NCBI RefSeq assembly: GCF_901709675.1
Contig: NC_051089.1
Coordinates: 4,008,476 to 4,072,475, forward strand
Direction of reading: 5' to 3'
Origin: Syngnathus acus
Lineage: Eukaryota > Chordata > Actinopteri > Syngnathiformes > Syngnathidae
DNA: 64,000 nucleotides
The notes beneath the pieces are model-generated. The model ran no database searches, was not told the DNA's origin, and was given only the letters and a program-made list of their open reading frames with translations. The translations under genes and the position numbers were made by a program. This document shows positions 22,490 through 33,458 of the stretch, in pieces (the first letter of the stretch is position 1; every line of letters begins with the position of its first letter).

Positions 22490-23288
22490 TTTCCCTAGCA
22501 ACCGCCACCTGTTCAGCCACCGCCTAGCTATTCCCTTGGTTGTCATGGCAGCGAAATACGCACTTCGCGCCCTCAAAACTAGATCCTGGCTGGTTAAAAA
22601 AAAAAAAAAAATTGAAAGGTTTGCTATGATCCTTGAGATATTTTCACAAAAGCTTGTCATTACCTGAAAACTTGTTCGAATTGGGGGGAAAAAAATGAAC
22701 GGAAGCATAACATCCTGTTCATTGTGGGGAAAAAAACCATCTTGTCTTTCTGAGAAAAAAAAATGGTGTCCTTTAAAATGTGAAAAAGCATTTCCTTTAC
22801 ATTGTGAGAAAAAATGTCTCCTTTAATGGGGTTCTTTGTTATTTTATTTTTTTTCTCAATCTGACCTTGTATTTGATGTCTCTCGGAGCTCCTTAAAGGA
22901 TTCGTAGAGGATGAGCCACAAAAGCAAGGCCAAGGCCCGAATGCGAAATAACAATGTTTCTCAATGCTAGAGCAAGGTTGAAGAGCTGAAGGCCCAATCT
23001 ATCACGTTCGGCTCATTAAGACATCGCAAACTGCTTTTAGATGCGTTCATAAATTCAAGTGGATTTATTTTGCGCTTGTTTTCCCTCGCAGGGCATCCAG
23101 TAGTTAATTAACGGCACGTAGAGCGGCGGAAAATTAAGACTTGTGTCAACAAGATGCAACAATAGTCGAGATGGCAACTGCATAACTCGATTTTCTTTTT
23201 TTTTTAATGAAAGCTATCATCTTGCACATCAAACATACAAAACTTGATGTAAATGGACAACAAAAAATATATATATATATATGTATAT

Positions 23289-23837
23289 TAGGGGTGTAAA
23301 TCGCGGGTTTTGTAACGATACGATATCATATCGATACAAAGAACCACGATACGATATTCGCCGATATCATAAAGCCTGCTGTGATTCATTCACGATACAT
23401 CACGATATAGAGCTCTACGATCGATATAGAACAATATCCTGATTTATAACAATTCATACGCAAAATCAACAAGGTACTGCAAACTCTTTATTTAGGAAAT
23501 TACAAAGTGCTTCCAAACGAATGACTTGAAGCCCAAAGGGGAGCGAATTTCCTCGTCTTCTTGGACAGACAACTAGCCATAGCACCAGCCCAGGAGCTGC
23601 GTAGTTGTCGGCTCCCCTTTCACGTGCCTGCTCTGCTCACAACACAACACGCCGCGCACTGCTCCCGGAAAGAGGAAGCAAGCAACAATGAACTGGATTT
23701 CAAAATAAAGTCGCGGCTAATGTCCGAGGTCAAAAACGGGCGATATAGATCGATGTTTACGTTTAGCATCGATGCCAACAAATCGTAGAGCATTATATCG
23801 ATTAATCGATGTGTATCGATGAATCGTTACACCCCTA
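23289..23837. mobile_element. DNA transposon relic with TAGGGGTGTAA ends
   Basis: The 549-bp element begins TAGGGGTGTAAATCG and ends CGTTACACCCCTA, so its termini are inverted repeats. The interior near each end is rich in CGATA/ATCGAT words typical of a hAT-like family common in fish. No transposase is present. If the outer TA is the target duplication, the element would instead be a TA-inserter. Confidence 0.65.
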
Positions 23838-26800
23838 GTTTCAAACTACTTTTAGGGTTTCTAAGAATAGGGTTTCTAACTAGGCTTTCAAAACTAGGGT
23901 TAGGGTTTCCGACCAGGGTTTCCAAGGAGTTTTGCCATTGCTAATTAGGGTTTCAAACTAGGGTTAGGGTTTCCGACTAGGGTTTTAAACCAAGGTTAGG
24001 GTTTCAAACTAGGTTTTAAAGCTAGGGTTAGGGTTTCCAACGAGGGTTTCAAACTACTTTTAGGGTTTCTAAGATTAGGATTTCTAACTAGGCTTTCAAA
24101 ACGAGGGTTAGGGTTTCCGACTAGGGTTTCCAAAGTTAGGGTTAGGGTTAGGATTAGGGTTGGGGTTAGGGTTTCTAACTAGGCTTTCAAAACTAGGGTT
24201 AGGGTTAGACTTAGAGTTAGGGTTAGAGTTAAGGTTAGGGTTAGGGTTAGGGTTACTAACTAGGCTTTCAAAACAAGAGTTAGGGTTAGGGTTTCTAACT
24301 AGGCTTTCAAAACTAGGGTTAGGGTTTCCGACTAGGGTTTCCAAGGAGTTTTGCCATCGCTAATTAGGGTTTCAAACTAGGCTCAGGGTTTCCGACTAGG
24401 GTTTTAAACCAAAGTTAGGGTTTCAAACTAGGTTTTAAAGCTAGGGTTAGGGTTTCCAACGAGGGTTTCAAACTACTTTTAGGGTTTCTAAGATTGGGGT
24501 TTCTAACTAGGCTTTCAAAACTAGGGTTAGGGTTTTCGACTAGGGTTTCCAAAGTTAGGGGTAGGGTTAGGATTAGGGTTGGGGTTAGGGTTTCTAACTA
24601 GGCTTTCAAAACTAGGGTTAGGGTTAGAGTTAGGGTTAGGGTTACTAACTAGGCTTTCAAAACTAGAGTTAGGGTTAGGGTTTCTAACTAGGCTTTCAAA
24701 ACTAGGGTTAGGTTTTCCGACTAGGGTTTCCAAGGAGTTTTGCCATCGCTAATTAGGGTTTCAAACTAGGCTCAGGGTTTCCGACTAGGGTTTTAAACCA
24801 AGGTTAGGGTTTCAAACTAGGTTTTAAAGCTAGGGTTAGGGTTTCCAACGAGGGTTTCAAACTACTTTTAGGGTTTCTAAGATTAGGATTTCTAACTAGG
24901 CTTTCAAAACGAGGGTTAGGGTTTTCGACTAGGGTTTCCAAAGTTAGGGTTAGGGTTAGGATTAGGGTTGGGGTTAGGGTTTCTAACTAGGCTTTCAAAA
25001 CTAGGGTTAGGGTTAGACTTAGAGTTAGGGTTAGAGTTAAGGTTAGGGTTAGGGTTACTAACTAGGCTTTCAAAACTAGAGTTAGGGTTAGGGTTTCTAA
25101 CTAGGCTTTCAAAACTAGGGTTAGGGTTTCCGACTAGGGTTTCCAAGGAGTTTTGCCATCGCTAATTAGGGTTTCAAACTAGGCTCAGGGTTTCCGACTA
25201 GGGTTTTAAACCAAAGTTAGGGTTTCAAACTAGGTTTTAAAGCTAGGGTTAGGGTTTCCAACGAGGGTTTCAAACTACTTTTAGGGTTTCTAAGATTGGC
25301 GTTTCTAACTAGGCTTTCAAAACTAGGGTTAGGGTTTTCGACTAGGGTTTCCAAAGTTAGGGTTAGGATTAGGGTTGGGGTTAGGGTTTCTAACTAGGCT
25401 TTCAAAACTAGGGTTAGGGTTAGAGTTAGGGTTAGGGTTACTAACTAGGCTTTCAAAACTAGAGTTAGGGTTAGGGTTTCTAACTAGGCTTTCAAAACTA
25501 GGGTTAGGTTTTCCGACTAGGGTTTCCAAGGAGTTTTGCCATCGCTAATTAGGGTTTCAAACTAGGCTCAAGGTTTCCGACTAGGGTTTTAAACCAAGGT
25601 TAGGGTTTCAAACTAGGTTTTAAAGCTAGGGTTAGGGTTTCCAACGAGGGTTTCAAACTACTTTTAGGGTTTCTAAGATTAGGATTTCTAACTAGGCTTT
25701 CAAAACGAGGGTTAGGGTTTCCGACTAGGGTTTCCAAAGTTAGGGTTAGGGTTAGGATTAGGGTTGGGGTTAGGGTTTCTAACTAGGCTTTCAAAACTAG
25801 GGTTAGGGTTAGACTTAGAGTTAGGGTTAGAGTTAAGGTTAGGGTTAGGGTTAGGGTTAGGGTTAGGGTTACTAACTAGGCTTTCAAAACTAGAGTTAGG
25901 GTTAGGGTTTCTAACTAGGCTTTCAAAACTAGGGTTAGGGTTTCCGACTAGGGTTTCCAAGGAGTTTTGCCATCGCTAATTAGGGTTTCAAACTAGGCTC
26001 AGGGTTTCCGACTAGGGTTTTAAACCAAAGTTAGGGTTTCAAACTAGGTTTTAAAGCTAGGGTTAGGGTTTCCAACGAGGGTTTCAAACTACTTTTAGGG
26101 TTTCTAAGATTGGCGTTTCTAACTAGGCTTTCAAAACTAGGGTTAGGGTTTCCGACTAGGGTTTCCAAAATTAGGGTTAGGGTTAGGATTAGGGTTGGGG
26201 TTAGGGTTTCTAACTAGGCTTTCAAAACTAGGGTTAGGGTTAGACTTAGAGTTAGGGTTAGGGTTAGAGTTAAGGTTAGGGTTAGGGTTAGGGTTAGGGT
26301 TAGGGTTAGGGTTACTAACTAGGCTTTCAAAACTAGAGTTAGGGTTAGGGTTTCTAACTAGGCTTTCAAAACTAGGGTTAGGGTTTCCGACTAGGGTTTC
26401 CAAGGAGTTTTGCCATCGCTAATTAGGGTTTCAAACTAGGCTCAGGGTTTCCGACTAGGGTTTTAAACCAAAGTTAGGGTTTCAAACTAGGTTTTAAAGC
26501 TAGGGTTAGGGTTTCCAACGAGGGTTTCAAACTACTTTTAGGGTTTCTAAGATTGGCGTTTCTAACTAGGCTTTCAAAACTAGGGTTAGGGTTTTCGACT
26601 AGGGTTTCCAAAGTTAGGGTTAGGGTTAGGATTAGGGTTGGGGTTAGGGTTTCTAACTAGGCTTTCAAAACTAGGGTTAGGGTTAGAGTTAGGGTTAGGG
26701 TTACTAACTAGGCTTTCAAAACTAGAGTTAGGGTTAGGGTTTCTAACTAGGCTTTCAAAACTAGGGTTAGGTTTTCCGACTAGGGTTTCCAAGGAGTTTT

Positions 26801-29800
26801 GCCATCGCTAATTAGGGTTTCAAACTAGGCTCAGGGTTTCCGACTAGGGTTTTAAACCAAGGTTAGGGTTTCAAACTAGGTTTTAAAGCTAGGGTTAGGG
26901 TTTCCAACGAGGGTTTCAAACTACTTTTAGGGTTTCTAAGATTAGGATTCTAACTAGGCTTTCAAAACGAGGGTTAGGGTTTCCGACCAGGGTTTCCAAG
27001 GAGTTTTGCCATTGCTATTTAGGGTTTCAAACTAGGGTTAGGGTTTCCGACTAGGGTTTTAAACAAAGGTTAGGGTTACAAACCCTAATTAGGGTTTCAA
27101 ACTAGGGTTAGGGTTTCCGACTAGGGTTTTAAACCAAGGTTAGGGTTACAAACTAGGTTTTAAAGCTAGGCTTAAGGTTTCCAACGAGGCTTTCAAACTA
27201 CTTTTAGGGTTTCTAAGATTAGGGTTTCTAACTAGGCTTTCAAAACTAGGGTTAGGGTTTTCGACTAGGGTTTCCAAAGTTAGGGTTAGGGTTAGGATTA
27301 GGGTTGGGGTTAGGGTTTCTAACTAGGCTTTCAAAACTAGGGTTAGGGTTAGACTTAGAGTTAGGGTTAGAGTTAAGGTTAGGGTTAGGGTTAGGGTTAG
27401 GGTTAGGGTTACTAACTAGGCTTTCAAAACTAGAGTTAGGGTTAGGGTTTCTAACTAGGCTTTCAAAACTAGGGTTAGGGTTTCCGACTAGGGTTTCCAA
27501 GGAGTTTTGCCATCGCTAATTAGGGTTTCAAACTAGGCTCAGGGTTTCCGACTAGGGTTTTAAACCAAAGTTAGGGTTTCAAACTAGGTTTTAAAGCTAG
27601 GGTTAGGGTTTCCAACGAGGGTTTCAAACTACTTTTAGGGTTTCTAAGATTGGCGTTTCTAACTAGGCTTTCAAAACTAGGGTTAGGGTTTTCGACTAGG
27701 GTTTCCAAAGTTAGGGTTAGGATTAGGGTTGGGGTTAGGGTTTCTAACTAGGCTTTCAAAACTAGGGTTAGGGTTAGAGTTAGGGTTAGGGTTACTAACT
27801 AGGCTTTCAAAACTAGAGTTAGGGTTAGGGTTTCTAACTAGGCTTTCAAAACTAGGGTTAGGTTTTCCGACTAGGGTTTCCAAGGAGTTTTGCCATCGCT
27901 AATTAGGGTTTCAAACTAGGCTCAAGGTTTCCGACTAGGGTTTTAAACCAAGGTTAGGGTTTCAAACTAGGTTTTAAAGCTAGGGTTAGGGTTTCCAACG
28001 AGGGTTTCAAACTACTTTTAGGGTTTCTAAGATTAGGATTTCTAACTAGGCTTTCAAAACGAGGGTTAGGGTTTCCGACTAGGGTTTCCAAAGTTAGGGT
28101 TAGGGTTAGGATTAGGGTTGGGGTTAGGGTTTCTAACTAGGCTTTCAAAACTAGGGTTAGGGTTAGACTTAGAGTTAGGGTTAGAGTTAAGGTTAGGGTT
28201 AGGGTTAGGGTTAGGGTTAGGGTTACTAACTAGGCTTTCAAAACTAGAGTTAGGGTTAGGGTTTCTAACTAGGCTTTCAAAACTAGGGTTAGGGTTTCCG
28301 ACTAGGGTTTCCAAGGAGTTTTGCCATCGCTAATTAGGGTTTCAAACTAGGCTCAGGGTTTCCGACTAGGGTTTTAAACCAAAGTTAGGGTTTCAAACTA
28401 GGTTTTAAAGCTAGGGTTAGGGTTTCCAACGAGGGTTTCAAACTACTTTTAGGGTTTCTAAGATTGGCGTTTCTAACTAGGCTTTCAAAACTAGGGTTAG
28501 GGTTTCCGACTAGGGTTTCCAAAGTTAGGGTTAGGGTTAGGATTAGGGTTGGGGTTAGGGTTTCTAACTAGGCTTTCAAAACTAGGGTTAGGGTTAGACT
28601 TAGAGTTAGGGTTAGGGTTAGAGTTAAGGTTAGGGTTAGGGTTAGGGTTAGGGTTAGGGTTAGGGTTACTAACTAGGCTTTCAAAACTAGAGTTAGGGTT
28701 AGGGTTTCTAACTAGGCTTTCAAAACTAGGGTTAGGGTTTCCGACTAGGGTTTCCAAGGAGTTTTTGCCATCGCTAATTAGGGTTTCAAACTAGGCTCAG
28801 GGTTTCCGACTAGGGTTTTAAACCAAAGTTAGGGTTTCAAACTAGGTTTTAAAGCTAGGGTTAGGGTTTCCAACGAGGGTTTCAAACTACTTTTAGGGTT
28901 TCTAAGATTGGCGTTTCTAACTAGGCTTTCAAAACTAGGGTTAGGGTTTTCGACTAGGGTTTCCAAAGTTAGGGTTAGGGTTAGGATTAGGGTTGGGGTT
29001 AGGGTTTCTAACTAGGCTTTCAAAACTAGGGTTAGGGTTAGAGTTAGGGTTAGGGTTACTAACTAGGCTTTCAAAACTAGAGTTAGGGTTAGGGTTTCTA
29101 ACTAGGCTTTCAAAACTAGGGTTAGGTTTCCGACTAGGGTTTCCAAGGAGTTTTGCCATCGCTAATTAGGGTTTCAAACTAGGCTCAGGGTTTCCGACTA
29201 GGGTTTTAAACCAAGGTTAGGGTTTCAAACTAGGTTTTAAAGCTAGGGTTAGGGTTTCCAACGAGGGTTTCAAACTACTTTTAGGGTTTCTAAGATTAGG
29301 ATTCTAACTAGGCTTTCAAAACGAGGGTTAGGGTTTCCGACCAGGGTTTCCAAGGAGTTTTGCCATTGCTATTTAGGGTTTCAAACTAGGGTTAGGGTTT
29401 CCGACTAGGGTTTTAAACAAAGGTTAGGGTTACAAACCCTAATTAGGGTTTCAAACTAGGGTTAGGGTTTCCGACTAGGGTTTTAAACCAAGGTTAGGGT
29501 TACAAACTAGGTTTTAAAGCTAGGCTTAAGGTTTCCAACGAGGCTTTCAAACTACTTTTAGGGTTTCTAAGATTAGGGTTTCTAACTAGGCTTTCAAAAC
29601 TAGGGTTAGGGTTTTCGACTAGGGTTTCCAAAGTTAGGGTTAGGGTTAGGGTTAGGATTAGGGTTGGGGTTAGGGTTTCTAACTAGGCTTTCAAAACTAG
29701 GGTTAGGGTTAGACTTAGAGTTAGGGTTAGAGTTAAGGTTAGGGTTAGGGTTAGGGTTAGGGTTAGGGTTAGGGTTACTAACTAGGCTTTCAAAACTAGA

Positions 29801-31140
29801 GTTAGGGTTAGGGTTTCTAACTAGGCTTTCAAAACTAGGGTTAGGGTTTCCGACTAGGGTTTCCAAGGAGTTTTGCCATCGCTAATTAGGGTTTCAAACT
29901 AGGCTCAGGGTTTCCGACTAGGGTTTTAAACCAAAGTTAGGGTTTCAAACTAGGTTTTAAAGCTAGGGTTTCCAACGAGGGTTTCAAACTACTTTTAGGG
30001 TTTCTAAGATTGGGGTTTCTAACTAGGCTTTCAAAACTAGGGTTAGGGTTTTCGACTAGGGTTTCCAAAGTTAGGGTTGGGGTTAGGGTTTCTAACTAGG
30101 CTTTCAAAACTAGGGTTAGGGTTAGAGTTAGGGTTAGGGTTACTAACTAGGCTTTCAAAACTAGAGTTAGGGTTAGGGTTTCTAACTAGGCTTTCAAAAC
30201 TAGGGTTAGGTTTTCCGACTAGGGTTTCCAAGGAGTTTTGCCATCGCTAATTAGGGTTTCAAACTAGGCTCAGGGTTTCCGACTAGGGTTTTAAACCAAG
30301 GTTAGGGTTTCAAACTAGGTTTTAAAGCTAGGGTTAGGGTTTCCAACGAGGGTTTCAAACTACTTTTAGGGTTTCTAAGATTAGGATTTCTAACTAGGCT
30401 TTCAAAACGAGGGTTAGGGTTTCCGACCAGGGTTTCCAAGGAGTTTTGCCATTGCTATTTAGGGTTTCAAACTAGGGTTAGGGTTTCCGACTAGGGTTTT
30501 AAACAAAGGTTAGGGTTACAAACTAGGTTTTAATGCTAGGGTTAGGGTTTCCAACGAGGGTTTCAAACTACTTTTATGGTTTCTAAGATCAGGGTTTCTA
30601 ACTAGGCTTTCAAAACTAGGGTTAGGGTTTCCGACCAGGGTTTCCAAGGAGTTTTGCCATCGCTAATTAAAGTTTCAAACAAGGGGTAGGGTTTCCGACT
30701 AGGGTTTTAAACCAAGTTTAGGGTTACAAACTAGGTTTTAAAGCTGTTAGGGTTTCCAACGAGGGTTTCAAACTACTTTTAGGGTTTCTAAGATTAGGGT
30801 TTCTAACTAGGCTTTCAAAACTAGGGTTAGGGTTTCCGACCAGGGTTTCCAAGGAGTTTTGCCATCGCTAATTAAAGTTTCAAACAAGGGGTAGGGTTTC
30901 CGACTAGGGTTTTAAACCAAGTTTAGGGTTACAAACTAGGTTTTAAAGCTGTTAGGGTTTCCAACGAGGGTTTCAAACTACTTTTAGGGTTTCTAAGATT
31001 AGGGTTTCTAACTAGGCTTTCAAAACTAGGGTTAGGGTTTCCGACCAGGGTTTCCAAGGAGTTTTGCCATTGCTAATTAGGGTTTCAAGCTAGGGTTAGG
31101 GTTTCCGACTAGGGTTTTAAATCAAGGTTAGGGTTACAAA
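23838..31140. repeat. degenerate TTAGGG-derived satellite array, 7.3 kb
   Basis: The array is built from GGGTTAGGG and variants such as GGGTTTCCGACTAGGG, CTAACTAGGCTTTCAAAACT and a recurring GGAGTTTTGCCATCGCTAAT marker. The marker and short TTAGGG runs recur at roughly 383-443 bp. TTAGGG is the vertebrate telomere hexamer, so this is an interstitial telomere-like satellite, mostly diverged. The many short open frames on both strands (Asn-Pro or Gly-Leu repeats) follow from the 6-bp period and are not genes. It occupies a quarter of the pepd-chst8 intergenic space. Confidence 0.95.
24898..29606. repeat. 2354-bp higher-order repeat, two tandem copies
   Basis: Equivalent landmarks recur at an exact offset: 25329/27683, 25712/28066 and 26143/28497 (2354), then 26586/28941 (2355) and 25146/27500 (2354). 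Each copy includes the same irregular block (26940-27240 and 29295-29595). A third, partial copy follows from about 29606. Copy boundaries are approximate. Confidence 0.85.
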
Positions 31141-32210
31141 GTTTACAGTATCTTGTTAATAAAAAAACGGTAGATTTTTCCTCCCACATGCTGCGATTAT
31201 GTTTGAAGATAGTATCACCTCCTCCTTAGCGCGACAAAGTTAATTCATATTGTATAAATTACACTTTAACATTGTTACTTTTTCCCTCTCTCTTAGTTTT
31301 TTTTTTTTTAACAAAGGCATATTTGATAACTGATAAGCTGTTTGATAACATGAGCCGGTTATTGTTACCATGACAACCAAATCTCTGTTTTCCGTCCAAA
31401 GCGAGTCAATAATAATGTCATGCATATTTGGCCCACAATATTTGATCCACCTGCGCAATCTAATGATATCTAATTTTTTTGCTATTAAAAAAAATAACCT
31501 CTGCTATTTCATCTTGAAATCGAATTTACTCACAGCAATACAAACCAAACTCTTACAGCAGTTTCACAAAAGCCGAACAGACAATATTATTCATATTTTC
31601 ATGTTTACAGCAACAATGCTAATCTGTCACGAATATATAAGAATGAAACAATTTGAGGGGTAAAAAGGAACTAAAAAGTACAAAGTGTAAACCTCTTCTT
31701 TCTCTTGTTTTGATGCGAGAGCCCCTGGGAAAGCATGATGTGAACTTGCTTGTTTACATTTGCGGAGGAAGCGAGAAGAAAAAAAACAAAGAAAAGGACA
31801 GGTGAAATGAAAGCAGACATTCACAGGCTCTAATGAGAGCTGAAAGAGAAGTAATCTAATTAAGCTTTTCCTATTCCCGAACTGGCTTTCTTCACTGTTA
31901 CATAAGAACTCATTGTTAGCTTCCTACAAACAATCTCTACTTCCTTTTTGTGTGCCGCAGTGAGAACGGAGGAGCTCCCAAAAAAAATCTTCTTTTTTTC
32001 TTTGCCATTTTCTTCATTTTCCTTGATGCTGTAAGAATGTCTGCGGCGTGGGGCTAACAAATGCAACTCAGTAAGAAGCTTTGCTGAGCATTTTTGAAAG
32101 TCACTTTGAAAGTCTTACATAAGACAGTGAAAATATGCATTAATAATATTGGTGGTAATGCGTTAAACTTTATATGTGACTAACTGGGTCACTGACAAAC
32201 TGGTTGACTA

Positions 32211-32387
32211 ACCGACCAACCAACCGACCAACCGACCGACCAACCAACCAACCAACCAACCAACCAACCAACCAACCAACCAACCAACCAACCAACCAAC
32301 CAACCAACCAACCAACCAATCAACCAACCAACCAACCAACCAACCAACCAACCAACCAACCAACCAACCAACCAACCAACCAACCAG
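32211..32387. repeat. (CCAA)n microsatellite, about 175 bp
   Basis: A nearly pure ACCA/CCAA tetranucleotide tract with a few CCGA variants at its left side and one CAAT interruption. Both strands are open over about 63 codons purely because of the period. Confidence 0.97.
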
Positions 32388-33396
32388 TTTACTGATAGAC
32401 CAACGATCTAACTGACTGACTAACCCCTTTAAGTGGCTGACTGACTACTTATTGACTAACTGGCCAACTCATTCTCTCCTTCACTAACTGTCCGACAACC
32501 TACTACATACTGACTGACCTTTCTAGAGGTGTGCAACACTAATTAACCCTCGTGTGTTAATAGTTTTATGAGATCTTGGAGTATCATTGTCTAGCAGAGC
32601 TGACACAATCCCCTTGAATTAATACGACTAAATAGTGACTCACTGGTCATATGCCAATGACTGTACAACACCTCAAGAAGCTTCTTCAAATCACTCTATA
32701 TTGAGCCCGTAGTGTTTCATAACACAAATGGGATTCAGACACATCAAGCAGGCGGGCGGCTATCATCTCAAAGACGATGATAATTACTTTCAGAGTAATT
32801 ACATCTGCTATCATTGCTGACTGCCGAGACAATCTGTGTGTTTGTGAGTGTGCGCTTACTGACAAAATCAAATTACTCACAGAATCAACAACCGCTCTCT
32901 AATGCTGGCGGGTTGGTTCCCCTGTGGATGAAACGGAGCCTCCGCATGGCCGTCCCACATCCTCACAACACAATTGAGTCCCTTGTGTAGCTTAGGAGTT
33001 AGATTGTTGATGAGCAGCAGCTCCGGTTTTCAATCGACACCAGAAGAAAGGTGTGATCGGAACTGAGCTAGCTTGGCCATGCTACACGCCACGCGACATT
33101 AATAGAACGCCTATACTGTACTATCAGCAAACAGTCCAATAGCATGATGAGCTTAATAGCTTGTTGAGAATGAAAGGACACTTGAGTAGAAGACTGAAGA
33201 ATTATGCTATAATTGAATTCAATTCAGTGTTATCCTATTTTAGTTTGTGTCGTCCATTTTGAACAATAGTTTTGTTTTTAGATGCGTCTCAAAATGGTGA
33301 ACAGAATGAGTCACTGACTAACAGACCAGCTAACTGACTGATGGACAATCAATCTAGCAAGCTAGCATACTGGTAAACAAACTAAGTGACTTAGAT

Positions 33397-33458
33397 ACAA
33401 ACAAACAAACAAACAAACAAACAAACAAACAAACAAACAAACAAACAAACAAACAAAT
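33397..33458. repeat. (CAAA)n microsatellite
   Basis: About 15 perfect tetranucleotide units of CAAA. The flanks carry CTGACTGA-like low-complexity sequence similar to that around the CCAA tract. Confidence 0.97.

Noticed and set aside
23838-31140. About 25 short open frames on both strands, such as METLVGNPNPSFESLV on the minus strand and MGLGFLTRLSK on the plus strand
   Set aside because: They come from the TTAGGG/CCCTAA period within the satellite. Both strands are open at the same places and there is no splice, start or polyadenylation context.
32189-32395. Val-Gly-Trp-Leu and Pro-Thr-Asn-Gln repeat proteins
   Set aside because: Translation of a (CCAA)n microsatellite on both strands.
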